A stretch of DNA of 64,000 bases from Klebsiella spallanzanii (GCF_902158555.1 NZ_CABGGS010000001.1:558001-622000), one strand, 5' to 3'; shown: positions 45,600 to 55,921, counted from the stretch's first letter. Made by a program: numbers and translations. Notes: generated by a model not told the origin, from the sequence alone.

Positions 45600-46868
45600 C
45601 TACACCGCCCTGGCGTACTGCAACATCACCTGCAGCAGCACGTTGGCTCCGGCCTCGACGTGTTCCGGCGAAGCATACTCAATTTCGTTATGGCTGATGC
45701 CGTCCTTGCAGGGGATAAAAATCATCCCGGTCGGCGCCAGATAGCTCATATACACCGCGTCATGACCGGCACCGGATACAATCTCCCGCGCCGGATAACC
45801 GAGGCGCTGGGCGGCTCCGGCAATCGCCGCCTGGCAATCCGGGTGGAACGGCGCTGCCGGATAGTGGCTCACCTCTTTCAGGGCCACCTTCAGGCCGCTC
45901 TCCTGCTCGACGCTGCCGATAAACTCGCGCAGTTGGCGGTCCATCGCATCCACCAGCTCATCGCTAAGATTGCGCATATCAATCGAAAAGGTCACCTCGC
46001 CCGGCACCACGTTGCGGCTGTTCGGATAGACCTGCACCATTCCCACCGTGCCGCGCCCCTCATCGCTGCGTCCGGCAATTGCCACCACCTCCTGCATAAT
46101 GCGGGTCGCGACCTGCAACGCATCCTGGCGCAGGCGCATCGGCGTCGGCCCAGCGTGGGACTCCTGGCCTGTCACCACGCAGTCATACCAGCGAATACCC
46201 AGCACGCCCTGCACGATACCAATGATTTTCTCTTCATCTTCCAGAATCGGCCCCTGTTCGATATGCGCTTCGAAGTAGGCGCCAATCGGGTGGTCGCCCG
46301 GCGCCTGGCTGCCGATATAGCCGATGCGCGCCAGCTCCTCGCCCACGGTTTTTCCATCTGCATCCTTCGCAGCGTAGATGGTCTCCAGCGGAAATATCCC
46401 GGCAAACACCCCGGAACCCATCATCACCGGCACAAAACGCGAACCCTCTTCATTGGTCCAGAACACCACTTCAATCGGCGCGTCGGTTTCAATCTCCAGA
46501 TCGTTCAGGGTACGCACCACCTCCAGCGCCGCCAGCACGCCGTAGTTACCGTCAAATTTGCCGCCGGTCGGCTGGGTGTCAATATGGCTACCGGAGACAA
46601 TCGGCGGCAGCGCCGGATTACGCCCTTCCCGACGCATAAAGACGTTGCCGATTTTATCAACGGTGACGCTCATCCCGGCCGCCTGCGCCCAGCTAATGAC
46701 CAGATCGCGCCCCTGCCGGTCGAGATCGGTGAGCGTCAGACGACAGCAGCCGCCTTTCGGCGTGGCGCCGATTTTCGCCAGCGTCATTAGCGAATCCCAC
46801 AGGCGCTCGCCATTAACACGGCAATCGGTGGTCTCTATCATCGGGGTAAAAAAGACATCACTGCTCAT
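45600..46868 (-). CDS. M20-family Zn-dependent carbamoylase/ureidase
   Basis: A 422-residue amidohydrolase of the N-carbamoyl-amino-acid hydrolase / allantoate amidohydrolase / beta-ureidopropionase group. Metal ligands are visible in GSHIDTQPTGGKFDGNYG and TNEEGSRF; AHIEQGP and GAGHDAVYM are further family marks. It would release CO2 and ammonia from an N-carbamoyl compound. Start MSSDVFF follows AAGGAGACC. It overlaps the amidase gene by 11 bp at the end of a seven-gene operon. Confidence 0.88.
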   Translation of the reverse strand: MSSDVFFTPMIETTDCRVNGERLWDSLMTLAKIGATPKGGCCRLTLTDLDRQGRDLVISWAQAAGMSVTVDKIGNVFMRREGRNPALPPIVSGSHIDTQPTGGKFDGNYGVLAALEVVRTLNDLEIETDAPIEVVFWTNEEGSRFVPVMMGSGVFAGIFPLETIYAAKDADGKTVGEELARIGYIGSQAPGDHPIGAYFEAHIEQGPILEDEEKIIGIVQGVLGIRWYDCVVTGQESHAGPTPMRLRQDALQVATRIMQEVVAIAGRSDEGRGTVGMVQVYPNSRNVVPGEVTFSIDMRNLSDELVDAMDRQLREFIGSVEQESGLKVALKEVSHYPAAPFHPDCQAAIAGAAQRLGYPAREIVSGAGHDAVYMSYLAPTGMIFIPCKDGISHNEIEYASPEHVEAGANVLLQVMLQYARAV

Positions 46869-48042
46869 TTCGGTCTCCTTGCATAAACGCGGCGGCCAGC
46901 TCAACCAGCAGACGATCGCTGCCGCGCGGCCCTAAAAATGAAATTCCCAGCGGTAAACCGCCCACCTGAGTAACCGGTAGCGTCACCTGCGGACGCCGGG
47001 TCATTACGGAAATTAACAGCAGGTCGTGGGACAGGCGGCGAACCGCTTCCATCTCTTCAGCCTGCGCCGTCAGCAGCGGCGCGCCGTCGGGAACCGTTGG
47101 CATCACCAGCACCGCATCGCCGAGCTGCGCGTCCCACCAGGCGCTAAACCGTTCGCGCAACTGACAGGCGGTTTCAAACTGCTCGCGAGTCACCGCTTTG
47201 CCCCAGAAAAAGCGTTCGCGCACATCCGGACCCAATTGCAGGCCGTAGCGCTCGATGGTTTCCCCCTGCGCCTGCCACGCTTCGTAGCCCTGAATCTGGC
47301 GGAAGGCGAGATAGATATCGTCCACCTCCGGCAGCGATTCGCTCAAGGGTGAAACCGTGCCAAAAAAGTGCCCCAGCCGCTGGCGAACCGGTAGCAGGGC
47401 CTGCTGGCTGCGCGGCGGCAGACGGGAAAATAGCCCATCATGGCTGGCCAGCCGAACGCGGGTAATATCCACTCTCTCATCACTGAACAGGCAGGCGGCA
47501 ACGGCAGAAAAGACTTCCGGCGAGCGGGCAAAGAAACCGCAGGTATCCATGGTGGCACACAGCGGCTGACAGCCGTCGAGGGAGATTCTTCCGTGGGTCG
47601 GACGCAGGCCGTACAATCCGCAATAGCTGGCGGGAGTGCGTACCGAGCCGCCGGTATCGGATCCGAGGGCAAAATCACAGGCATCGTTCGATACCGCCGA
47701 CGCCGAGCCGGATGAAGAGCCGCCGGGAATATGATTGGGCGCGGCACCGTTGCGCGGGGTGCCATAATGCACGTTGTGCCCGCTCATCGAATACGCCAGC
47801 TCGCTGGTATGGGTTTTGCCGATAAAGCGCGCACCGTTATCCAGCAGCGTTTGCACCACCGGGGCGGTGCGTTTTTTAATCCCGGACAGCGCCAGCAGGT
47901 GCGGATTGCCGCCGCCGGTCGGGTAGCCCGCCACATCGAACAAATCTTTGACCGCAAAGGTCAGCCCGCTCAGCGGCCCGCTTAAGGCATGCGCCACCGG
48001 GTGCGCCGGATAGGGCATAAAGGCGCGAAGGTCATCCTGCAT
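46858..48042 (-). CDS. amidase-signature family amidase
   Basis: A 394-residue amidase. The Ser-Ser-Lys centre is visible: Lys in FAVKDLFDV, the GGSSSGSASAV loop, and the serine nucleophile in GSDTGGSVRTPASYCG. It hydrolyses a carboxamide to the acid and ammonia. Follows the Dpp-like ATPase by 18 bp and overlaps the carbamoylase, so the two hydrolases probably act in order on an imported substrate. Confidence 0.88.
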   Translation of the reverse strand: MQDDLRAFMPYPAHPVAHALSGPLSGLTFAVKDLFDVAGYPTGGGNPHLLALSGIKKRTAPVVQTLLDNGARFIGKTHTSELAYSMSGHNVHYGTPRNGAAPNHIPGGSSSGSASAVSNDACDFALGSDTGGSVRTPASYCGLYGLRPTHGRISLDGCQPLCATMDTCGFFARSPEVFSAVAACLFSDERVDITRVRLASHDGLFSRLPPRSQQALLPVRQRLGHFFGTVSPLSESLPEVDDIYLAFRQIQGYEAWQAQGETIERYGLQLGPDVRERFFWGKAVTREQFETACQLRERFSAWWDAQLGDAVLVMPTVPDGAPLLTAQAEEMEAVRRLSHDLLLISVMTRRPQVTLPVTQVGGLPLGISFLGPRGSDRLLVELAAAFMQGDRNEQ

Positions 48043-48060
48043 GTTGGTCTCCTCTGTGAT

Positions 48061-49071
48061 TCAGGCATAAAGCGCCTGGTTTTCAACGGACGCATTCAGC
48101 TCCCGCCAGCGATGGCAGCTCACCACATGACGCGACCCTACCTGTTCTGTCGTTGGTTGGCTCTCGGCGCAGGCCGGTCGCGCGTGCGGGCAGCGCTCGG
48201 CAAAGGCACAGCCAGGCGGCAGGCGCGAGAGATCGGGCGGCGAACCGGGGATGCAGTGCAGCGCGTCGCCCTTTTTCAGCCCCTCTTTCGGACGACTGCC
48301 TAACAGCACCTGGGTATAGGGATGACAGGGGCGGTATAAAATATCCTCAATCGACGCCTCTTCAACGATGCGTCCGGCGTACATCACCGCCACCCGGTCG
48401 GCAATCTCCACAGCCGCGCCGATATCGTGAGTCACGAAGATAATCGACAGGTCGCGCTGCTTTTGCTGCTCGCGCAGCAGGATCAGGATCTGGATTTGCA
48501 CCGTGGCATCCAGCGCGGTGGTTGGCTCATCCGCCAGCAACAGCTGCGGATTGCAGGAGAGCGCGAGAGCAATCATCGCCCGCTGGCGCATCCCGCCGGA
48601 CATCTCGTGGGGGTAAGCATCCAGCCGCCGCTCGGGACTCGGAATACGCACCTGGCGCAGCGCCTCCAGCGCCCTCTCCCGCGCCGCCTGGCGCGACAGC
48701 CCTTCGTGGCGGCGCAGCCCCTCAACAATCTGCTGTCCCACGGTATAGACCGGGTCAAACGCCAGCAGCGGTTCCTGGAAAATCATCGCGCAGCGCGCGC
48801 CGCGATAGCGCCGCAGCTGCCCGGCGCTCATGGTCAGCACCTCTTCCTCCCCGACTTTCAGGGTGCCGGAAAGCACGCTGCTTTTTGGCGGATGCAGCCG
48901 CATCAGGGCGCGTAGTGTGACGCTTTTCCCGGAACCGGATTCACCGATCAGCGCCATCACTTCGCCTTTTTGCACATCAAAGGAGACGCCGTTAACCGCG
49001 TTGACCGTCTGGCCGTCGCGGCGAAACTCCACCCGCAGATCGCGGATATGGACATAAGCTTCATGCGACAT
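48061..49071 (-). CDS. dipeptide-type ABC transporter ATPase (DppD type)
   Basis: A 336-residue oligopeptide/dipeptide ATPase: Walker [10 protein letters not shown], signature [15 protein letters not shown], Walker [13 protein letters not shown], and the C-terminal cysteine-rich zone ([14 protein letters not shown]) that in this family can hold an iron-sulfur cluster. Overlaps the partner ATPase by 11 bp. Confidence 0.92.
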   Translation of the reverse strand: MSHEAYVHIRDLRVEFRRDGQTVNAVNGVSFDVQKGEVMALIGESGSGKSVTLRALMRLHPPKSSVLSGTLKVGEEEVLTMSAGQLRRYRGARCAMIFQEPLLAFDPVYTVGQQIVEGLRRHEGLSRQAARERALEALRQVRIPSPERRLDAYPHEMSGGMRQRAMIALALSCNPQLLLADEPTTALDATVQIQILILLREQQKQRDLSIIFVTHDIGAAVEIADRVAVMYAGRIVEEASIEDILYRPCHPYTQVLLGSRPKEGLKKGDALHCIPGSPPDLSRLPPGCAFAERCPHARPACAESQPTTEQVGSRHVVSCHRWRELNASVENQALYA

Positions 49072-50104
49072 GGCTCACCTCCTGGATGACGATATTCTGA
49101 TGCCAGGGCGACGCGGGCTGCGCCATCAGGCAGGCGCTTTGATGTCCTTCACCGACGCTTTCAAGCTTCGGCTTCACCTGCGAGCACACCGCTCTGGCAT
49201 GCGGACAGCGGGTATGAAACCGGCAGCCGGAAGGGGGGGAAATCGGGCTGGGCGGATCGCCGCTCAGCGGGGAGGTTAAGGTGCGATGTTGCGGATCCAT
49301 CGACGGCATCGAGCTTAATAACGCGCGGGTATAAGGGTGCGCCGAGGCGGTAAACAGCTGCTCCACCGGGCCAATCTCCACCACCTCGCCGAGGTACATC
49401 ACCAGGATGCGATCGGACAGCCAGCGCACCACGTGCAGATCGTGACTGATAAACACATAGGTCAGCGCCAGCGTTCGCTTAAGCTCCTGCAACAATAGCA
49501 GCACCTGGGCCTCAACTGATTTATCCAGCGCCGAAACCGCTTCATCAAGAATGACCAGCCGGGGCTTCATCGCCAGCGCGCGGGCGATGTTGACGCGCTG
49601 GCGCTGGCCGCCGGAGAGCGCGTGCGGGTAGCGATGGGCAAAGCGCCCAGGCTCGAGGCCGACGTGCGCCAGCAGATAGCGTGCATATTCGCTGGCCTCT
49701 TTGGCGCTAACGCCGTGTACCCGCTGGCCGAACGCAATGCTCTCTTCCATGGTCATGCGCGGATTCAGCGACGCGTAGCTATCCTGAAAGACCATTTGCA
49801 CCTGGCGGCGATACTCTTTCATCGGCAGGCGCGATGAGCCGACCTCCAGGCCATCAAAAATCAACTCGCCGCTATCCTGCTTAAGCAGTTGCATCAACAG
49901 CCGGGCGGTGGTTGATTTACCGCAGCCCGACTCCCCTACTACGCCAAGGGTTTCGCCTTTGACCACCGTAAAGCTAACGTCATCCACCGCCTGCACCACT
50001 TCGCGCTTTTTGCCGCCACCGGCAGGAAAGTGTTTCAGCAGATTGTTGACCTTCAGCAGCGGCTGAGCCGGTCCGCCGAGGTCGATATTGATAAAGGGTT
50101 GCAT
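49061..50104 (-). CDS. dipeptide-type ABC transporter ATPase (DppF type)
   Basis: A 347-residue ATPase: VGESGCGKST, LSGGQRQRVNIARAL, LVILDEAVSALD (Ala for the usual Pro), and the C-terminal C-rich GCRFHTRCPHARAVC. It forms a heterodimer with the DppD-type subunit. Three bases separate it from the permease gene upstream. Confidence 0.92.
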   Translation of the reverse strand: MQPFINIDLGGPAQPLLKVNNLLKHFPAGGGKKREVVQAVDDVSFTVVKGETLGVVGESGCGKSTTARLLMQLLKQDSGELIFDGLEVGSSRLPMKEYRRQVQMVFQDSYASLNPRMTMEESIAFGQRVHGVSAKEASEYARYLLAHVGLEPGRFAHRYPHALSGGQRQRVNIARALAMKPRLVILDEAVSALDKSVEAQVLLLLQELKRTLALTYVFISHDLHVVRWLSDRILVMYLGEVVEIGPVEQLFTASAHPYTRALLSSMPSMDPQHRTLTSPLSGDPPSPISPPSGCRFHTRCPHARAVCSQVKPKLESVGEGHQSACLMAQPASPWHQNIVIQEVSHVA

Positions 50105-50107
50105 CGC

Positions 50108-51001
50108 TTACTCCTTAATCGCCATTGCCGCACGCAGGCGGTCCGCGAGGATATTGAACGAAATGGAGGTGATAAAAATCATCAGGCCGGGCAAGGCCGC
50201 CACCCACGGCTGGGTATAGATTGCCGTGCGCAGAGTGTTGAGCATCAGCCCCCACTCAGGCTCAGGCGGGCGAACGCCAAGCCCCAGAAAAGAGAGGCCG
50301 GAAGCGAGGATCATGCACACCGAAATCAGCCCGGTAGAGAAGACGAAAATAGGCCCCAGCACGTTGCCCAGCACCTGCACGCGAATAATCGTAAACGCGC
50401 TGGCCCCGGTGGCGCGGGCGGCGTCGATATAATCCATATGCCGCACCTGCGCAGTGACGCTTTCGGCGATACGCGCCACCTGGGGGACAAATACCAGGGT
50501 CAGCGACAGCAGCGCATTACCGATGCCTGCACCCAACGCGCCGGAGAGCGCTATCGCCAGCAGAACCGACGGGAAGGCGTAAAACACGTCGACGGTACGC
50601 ATAATAATGGTGTTGGTTTTACCACCCGCGTATCCGGCGATAATGCCGATCGCGCCGCCGATAAAAAAGGCGAACACCACCGGGACTATGCCCATAAACA
50701 GCGACAGGCGAGTGCCGAGGATCAGCCTGGAGAGCATATCGCGCCCCAGCTCATCGGAGCCCAGCGGAAAGCCGTCGGTGCCTATCGGTTTAAGGCGTAA
50801 AAACATGGAGGTCTGATACGGGTCTTTGACGATCAGCCACGGACCAAATAGCGCCAGCGCCAGCAGAATCAGAATGATCGCCCCGACAAACACCCCGCCG
50901 GGGTCGCGCAGCAGTCGGCTAAACACGCCGCGCCAGTAGCCTTGTCGGGCGACCGTCGTTGCAGAAACGGGAATGCCTTTGGTTGTCACGGTATCCACCA
51001 T
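50108..51001 (-). CDS. dipeptide-type ABC transporter permease (DppC type)
   Basis: A 297-residue permease with the N-terminal DppC-like segment and HPLGSDELGRDMLSRL-type motif (PLGSDELGRDML). The coupling loop YIDAARATGASAFTIIRVQVLGN is typical. Two bases after the DppB-type gene. Confidence 0.92.
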   Translation of the reverse strand: MVDTVTTKGIPVSATTVARQGYWRGVFSRLLRDPGGVFVGAIILILLALALFGPWLIVKDPYQTSMFLRLKPIGTDGFPLGSDELGRDMLSRLILGTRLSLFMGIVPVVFAFFIGGAIGIIAGYAGGKTNTIIMRTVDVFYAFPSVLLAIALSGALGAGIGNALLSLTLVFVPQVARIAESVTAQVRHMDYIDAARATGASAFTIIRVQVLGNVLGPIFVFSTGLISVCMILASGLSFLGLGVRPPEPEWGLMLNTLRTAIYTQPWVAALPGLMIFITSISFNILADRLRAAMAIKE

Positions 51002-51003
51002 CG

Positions 51004-51957
51004 TCAGCTCCTCTTAATTCGCGGGTCGAGAGTGGTTTGCAGAATATCCACCAGCAGATTGAGCAGCACAAAGAACAGCGCCAGCACCCAGATGGTGCCC
51101 TGCAATAGCGGTAGATCGCGCTGGAAAATGGCGGTGTTCAGCAGCATTCCGGTGCCGGGCCAGGAGAAGACCGTTTCCACCAGAATCGAGCCGCCCATCA
51201 GATAGCCGACCTGTAACCCCATCACCGCCAGCGCGGTCGGAGCGGCGTTTTTCACCACGTGCAGGAAGATTCGCGACTCGTTAAGCCCCCTGGCGCGCAG
51301 GCCGACGATAAACTCCTGGCTAAGAATGTCCGCCACCTGCGAACGGACGGTGCGGGCAATAATCCCGGTTGGGATCACCGACAGCGTAAAAGCAGGCAGC
51401 AGCATAAACTGCAGATGTTCCCAGTCCCACTGCCAGCCCACCTCGCCAATCGGCCCGCCGCCGGTGGCCGGCAGCAGCGCGAGTTTGACGCTAAAAATGA
51501 TGACCAGCAGCATCCCCAGCCAGTAGTGCGGCACGCTAACGCCAAACACCGACAGCACCGAAGCCAGGCGGTCGATAATGCTGTTACGAAAGTAACCAGC
51601 GACAAAACCAAACAGGCTACCCAGCACAAAGCCAATCACCGTCGCCAGCAGCGCCAGGCGCAGAGAGTAGGTCACCGCCGTCATCACTTCGCCAATCACC
51701 GGACGTCCGGTGGCGACCGACATGCCCAAATCGCCGTGCAGCGCCCGCCATAGCCAGTGGACAAATTGTAGTGGCAGAGGTTTATCAAAACCGTAGGCCT
51801 GCATTAAGGTCTGACGCAACGCTTCCGAGGCGTCCGGCGGCATCACCGACACCAGCGGGTCGCCCGGTGCTATTTGCACCAGCATAAAACAGATTACCGC
51901 CACCCCAAGCATGGTGGGGACGGCCAGCAGGATGCGATATAGCAGCGTATTGATCAT
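51004..51957 (-). CDS. dipeptide-type ABC transporter permease (DppB type)
   Basis: A 317-residue permease with the DppB landmarks: N-terminal LVQIAPGDPL, the loop QEFIVGLRARGLNESRIFLHVVKN, and the C-terminal WPGTGMLLNTAI. It follows the binding-protein gene. Confidence 0.92.
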   Translation of the reverse strand: MINTLLYRILLAVPTMLGVAVICFMLVQIAPGDPLVSVMPPDASEALRQTLMQAYGFDKPLPLQFVHWLWRALHGDLGMSVATGRPVIGEVMTAVTYSLRLALLATVIGFVLGSLFGFVAGYFRNSIIDRLASVLSVFGVSVPHYWLGMLLVIIFSVKLALLPATGGGPIGEVGWQWDWEHLQFMLLPAFTLSVIPTGIIARTVRSQVADILSQEFIVGLRARGLNESRIFLHVVKNAAPTALAVMGLQVGYLMGGSILVETVFSWPGTGMLLNTAIFQRDLPLLQGTIWVLALFFVLLNLLVDILQTTLDPRIKRS

Positions 51958-51975
51958 CTCTAGCTCCCGTGACGA

Positions 51976-53643
51976 TTACTCTTTTTTGCTCACCAGACTG
52001 AGGTCGATAAACCAGCTTTGCGGCTGTACCACCCCGGTGACGGCAGGTGATATAGCCCGTGGCCCGACATCGTGGGCAACGAACAGGAACGGCACCTGAT
52101 CGACCAGCGCGGCGTGCAGCTCACCGGCGGCTTTATCCATTTCAGCCGGAGTAAAGGCGTGCTTCACCGCCGTGGCCAGCTTTTCGGTTTCCGGCGTCGA
52201 GAAGTAGCCCCAGTTCGTTGCGACTGGCGGGAAGGCTTTGGCGGTAGAGAAGCGGATCATGCCAAAATAGGGGTCGTTCACCGCGGCGCTGACGTTGATC
52301 GCGTCGATCCCCTTCGCGGACGGATCTTTCGCTCCCAGACGCCAGTTGGTAAACAGGGTGTTCCATTCGTTAACTTTGATATCGACGTTAAAGAAGCAGC
52401 TTTTCAGGCTCTGCTGGATGTACTCGTTCATCGGTAGCGGCTGCATCTGCCCGGAACCGGATGCCGAGGTGGCGACGGTCACGTGCAGCGGCTTACCGGC
52501 GCTATATCCGGCTTCGGTCATCAGCTTACGGGCGGTGTCCGGGTCATACTTAATCTGGAAAGTGGGCTTACCGTGCCACGGGCTGTCGGCCTCATAGACG
52601 CCGGTCGCCTCGGTCATATAGCCGCCGAGATAGCTTTTCAGCTCGGCGCGGTTAAGGCACAGGTTGGCAGCTTTGCGCACGCGAATATCTTTCCACGGCG
52701 AGCCCTCCTCGAAGGAGAACTGCCACGGCCACAGGTGCGGCTGGGTATTAGCGTAGATTTTAAAACCCTGGGCTTTGATTTGATCGACCGCGTCCGGGGC
52801 CGGGGCCTCAATCCAGTCCACCTGCTTTGAGAGCAGCGCCGCGGTGCGGGCGTTGGCTTCCGGCAGCGGGATCAGCACCACTTTATCCACTCGTGGAATA
52901 CGATCTTTGTTCCAGTAGTCGGGGTTTTTATCGAGGATCAGCTGCTGGCGGGGAACCAGTTTTTCCATTTTAAACGGGCCGCTGCCCACCGCATGAGCGG
53001 CGAATTCGGTCCATGCCTGCTTACTGCGCGCGGCGGTATCGCCGCTGCTTGCCGGTACCGCGTCATACAGTTTCTGCCACGCCGTCGGGGAAACGATAAA
53101 CAGGTTGGTGATGTTGTACGGCAGCAGCGCATCCGGCTCGGAGGTGGTCAGCGCCACGGTGTGGTCGTCAATCTTCTGCGCGCCAATCAGGGTCGGCATG
53201 CGCGAGAGCGTGTTGCCAATCTGGCCCGGAGCGTACTGCGGCGCGGCTTTATTCAGTACTTTATCTACGTTCCAGACGATAGCATCGGCGTTGACCTCCG
53301 AGCCATCGTGAAACTTCACTCCCGGGCGCAGGGTGAAAATCCAGCGACTTTGATCTTGCGGGTCAACGTGCCACTCGGTCGCCAGCCCCGGAACCAGACC
53401 GCTGGGCTTTTCCCCTTGCGACAGATCCCACTCAACAAGAGCGTCGTAGAGCGGGATGCCGGTGAAGCGGTTTCCCTCAAAACCCTGGTCGGGCTGGCCG
53501 AGGGTTAAAGGGATGTCGGCGGCGGTCATCGCTATCCGCAACGTTGAGGCATGAGCCGGTAAAGCGGCAAACAGCGCCAATGCCCCGCTAACAGCAACGG
53601 CGAGATGGCATTTACGTGAGAGTAATTTTTTCTTCAGCATCAC
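51976..53643 (-). CDS. dipeptide-type ABC transporter binding protein
   Basis: A 555-residue family 5 solute-binding protein. The signal peptide ends near residue 33 (LPAHA-STLRIA); the WIFTLRPGVKFHDGSEVNADAIVW block is the family signature. Two ATG codons begin the frame. First gene of the operon (binding protein, B, C, F, D, amidase, carbamoylase). The attached hydrolases suggest an amide or N-carbamoyl substrate rather than ordinary dipeptides; this is inference. Confidence 0.9.
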   Translation of the reverse strand: MMLKKKLLSRKCHLAVAVSGALALFAALPAHASTLRIAMTAADIPLTLGQPDQGFEGNRFTGIPLYDALVEWDLSQGEKPSGLVPGLATEWHVDPQDQSRWIFTLRPGVKFHDGSEVNADAIVWNVDKVLNKAAPQYAPGQIGNTLSRMPTLIGAQKIDDHTVALTTSEPDALLPYNITNLFIVSPTAWQKLYDAVPASSGDTAARSKQAWTEFAAHAVGSGPFKMEKLVPRQQLILDKNPDYWNKDRIPRVDKVVLIPLPEANARTAALLSKQVDWIEAPAPDAVDQIKAQGFKIYANTQPHLWPWQFSFEEGSPWKDIRVRKAANLCLNRAELKSYLGGYMTEATGVYEADSPWHGKPTFQIKYDPDTARKLMTEAGYSAGKPLHVTVATSASGSGQMQPLPMNEYIQQSLKSCFFNVDIKVNEWNTLFTNWRLGAKDPSAKGIDAINVSAAVNDPYFGMIRFSTAKAFPPVATNWGYFSTPETEKLATAVKHAFTPAEMDKAAGELHAALVDQVPFLFVAHDVGPRAISPAVTGVVQPQSWFIDLSLVSKKE

Positions 53644-53794
53644 ATTGTCCCTGTTAAATAAAAGTCGCTATTTAACAGGCAAGATGCGTACCAGTTCTGA
53701 ATCTGCGGAAAATAAGTGTGAAATGGTTTATAAAATAAGAATGACTTATATTATCTCAATGATTTTAATTGAAAAATAAAACAGCCTTATCTTT

Positions 53795-53835
53795 TTGCAC
53801 CAGCGGCGGGAATTGTGTTGCAGGATTGCACCAGC
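53795..53835. promoter_or_regulatory. direct repeat TTGCACCAGC, possible operator
   Basis: TTGCACCAGC occurs at 53795-53804 and 53826-53835, 31 bp apart (about three helical turns), between the binding-protein and ybdK genes. Contains the TGCACC half-site seen in NtrC boxes; a sigma-54 promoter with proper spacing was not found. No gene is seen in 53644-53965. Confidence 0.3.
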
Positions 53836-53965
53836 CTTAATATTCCCGGGAGATAATAATCACGCCGCGTCATTTTTTATAAATTAAATTCATAATTTCC
53901 GGTAAATCATCAGTTTGGATCGTTCTCTTCTATACTCTTCTTATAGCGATAATCCGGGAGTCACC

Positions 53966-55081
53966 ATGCCGTTACCCGATTTTCACCGTTCAGAGCCTTT
54001 TACCCTCGGCATCGAGCTGGAACTCCAGGTCGTCAATCCGCCGGGCTACGATCTGAGCCAGGACTCTTCCGCGCTGATTGATGAGGTGCAAAACACGCTG
54101 AAAGCGGGCGAAGCCAAGCATGACATTACCGAAAGCATGCTGGAAATCGCGACCGGTATCTGCCGCGATATCCACCAGGCCACGGCGCAACTGGGCGCCA
54201 TTCAACAGGCGGTGCTGCGCGCCGCCGCCCGCCATCACGTGCAAATCTGCGGCGGCGGAACCCACCCGTTTCAAACCTGGCAGCGCCAGCAAATCAGCGC
54301 TAACCCGCGCTACCTGAAAACCGTCGAGCACTTTGGCTATCTGGCGCAGCAGTCAACGGTGTTCGGTCAGCACGTTCACGTGGGATGTCAGAACGGCGAT
54401 GACGCGATTTATCTTCTCCACGGCCTGTCGCGCTTTGTGCCACATTTTATTGCGTTAAACGCCGCATCTCCCTGGCTCGACGGGGCAGATAGTGGCTTTG
54501 CATGCTCGCGCCTCAATCTCTTTTCTGCCTACCCGGACAACGGCCCGATGCCGTGGGTCGACAGCTGGCAGGCCTTTATCGGACTATTTCGCCGCCTCAG
54601 CTATACCAGCATGATCGACAGTATGAAGGATCTGCACTGGGATATTCGCCCGAGTCCGGGTTTTGGTACCGTCGAGGTGCGGGTGATGGATACACCGCTG
54701 ACGATAGCCCAGGCGGTGAATATTGCCGGATTTATCCAGATTATCGCCTGCTGGCTGCTGACGGAGCGTCCGTTTAAGCACCAGCCTGAGGATTATTTGC
54801 TCTACCCCTTCAACCGCTATCAAGCCTGCCGTTATGGGCTGGATGGCATCAATACCGATGTTCACACGGGTAAACGGCAGCCGTTTCGCGAAGAGATTTT
54901 ACAGCTGGCGGATAAACTGACGCCCTTTGCCCATAAGCTTCAGGCCGACAGCGCACTGGATGCAACCGTCCGCCAGGCGAAGCAGGATCGCAGTGAATCT
55001 CAGCGGATGCGCGAGTTTGTCGCCAACGGCGGATCGCTAATCGGTCTGGTACAGAAGTATTGCGAGATCTGGACGGCGTAG
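53966..55081 (+). CDS. ybdK: carboxylate-amine ligase YbdK
   Basis: A 371-residue member of the glutamate-cysteine ligase 2 family, matching E. coli YbdK, which shows weak gamma-glutamyl-cysteine ligase activity in vitro. [30 protein letters not shown] and [10 protein letters not shown] are visible. The start MPLPDFH is chosen because CGGGAGTCACC precedes it and the family begins there. In E. coli it neighbours hokE and entD. Confidence 0.92.
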   Translation: MPLPDFHRSEPFTLGIELELQVVNPPGYDLSQDSSALIDEVQNTLKAGEAKHDITESMLEIATGICRDIHQATAQLGAIQQAVLRAAARHHVQICGGGTHPFQTWQRQQISANPRYLKTVEHFGYLAQQSTVFGQHVHVGCQNGDDAIYLLHGLSRFVPHFIALNAASPWLDGADSGFACSRLNLFSAYPDNGPMPWVDSWQAFIGLFRRLSYTSMIDSMKDLHWDIRPSPGFGTVEVRVMDTPLTIAQAVNIAGFIQIIACWLLTERPFKHQPEDYLLYPFNRYQACRYGLDGINTDVHTGKRQPFREEILQLADKLTPFAHKLQADSALDATVRQAKQDRSESQRMREFVANGGSLIGLVQKYCEIWTA

Positions 55082-55132
55082 CGGCAATAACACGGTATAC
55101 TGCACGCTTTCGTTTTTGTCCGGGATCCTGTC

Positions 55133-55852
55133 GTGCGCTGTTTATCTCTTATGTCGTTGTTACTGTTATCTCTTCCTGCCTTCGCAAATGGGAAATGCTC
55201 GCTGACCGACCCGTTGCTGACGCTACAAAGCTATACCGTCAATCCGCAGCGCGAGCGCATTGTGATGTACTGGCAGAAAGAGGATGGCAAAGCCTGGGGA
55301 TCGCTGCGATCGCTGCTGGCGGATATCAACCAGAACGGACAGGTACAGATGGCGATGAACGGCGGCATTTATGATAAAGCGTATGCGCCGCTGGGGCTGT
55401 ATATCGAAAAAGGCAGACAGTTGACCCCGCTTAACCGCGCCTCCGGCGGCGGCAATTTTTTTATTCGTCCCGGCGGAGTGTTTTACCTAAAAGGGCAAAA
55501 CGCGGGCATTGTCAGCCTCGAGAAATTTAAGCCCTCGCCAGCCATCCAGTACGCCGTGCAGTCCGGGCCGATGCTGATTGAAAACGGCAAGATCAACTGG
55601 CGGCTGAAGCCCTCAGCCAACTCGCGAAAGCTGCGTAACGGCGTGGGCATCACCCGTGAGGGCAAAGTGGTGTTTATGCTCAGCGAGCGCGAAACCAATT
55701 TCTATGATTTCGCCTGCTATGCGCAATCAAAGCTCAACGTGCGCCAGATGCTGTATCTCGACGGCACCATTTCGAAGATGTACCAGAAAGGCGGCAGCGT
55801 ACCGTGGCAGTACCACCCGTTCGTAACCATGATCGCGGTGGAGAGCAGGTAG
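55133..55852 (+). CDS. secreted phosphodiester-glycosidase (NAGPA/DUF2233) family protein
   Basis: A 239-residue protein with a signal peptide (LMSLLLLSLPAFA-NGKC, cleaved near residue 19). The body carries QMAMNGGIYDKAYAPLGLYIEKG, QSGPMLIENG and MLYLDGTISKMY, the marks of the NAGPA domain, first known from a mammalian enzyme that uncovers mannose-6-phosphate. The bacterial role is unclear. Start GTG at 55133; ATG at 55151 is possible but would shorten the signal. Follows ybdK by 51 bp. Confidence 0.8.
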   Translation: MRCLSLMSLLLLSLPAFANGKCSLTDPLLTLQSYTVNPQRERIVMYWQKEDGKAWGSLRSLLADINQNGQVQMAMNGGIYDKAYAPLGLYIEKGRQLTPLNRASGGGNFFIRPGGVFYLKGQNAGIVSLEKFKPSPAIQYAVQSGPMLIENGKINWRLKPSANSRKLRNGVGITREGKVVFMLSERETNFYDFACYAQSKLNVRQMLYLDGTISKMYQKGGSVPWQYHPFVTMIAVESR

Positions 55853-55857
55853 TCCCC

Positions 55858-55895
55858 GGGTGGCGGCATGCCTGGACAGGCGCTAGCCGCCACCT
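55858..55895. repeat. GC-rich palindrome
   Basis: GGTGGCGGC and GCCGCCACC arms flank an inner CCTGGACAGG; a REP-like unit between the NAGPA gene and the convergent GNAT gene. Confidence 0.5.
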
Positions 55896-55921
55896 GGCAA
55901 AAGACGCACGCAATACCGAAC

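Noticed and set aside
45660-46790. 376-codon ORF opposite the M20 carbamoylase
   Set aside because: Antisense shadow; the minus strand has the full catalytic motifs.
53820-53840. Sigma-54 promoter for the Dpp-like operon
   Set aside because: GG and GC elements are nine bases apart rather than the required ten.
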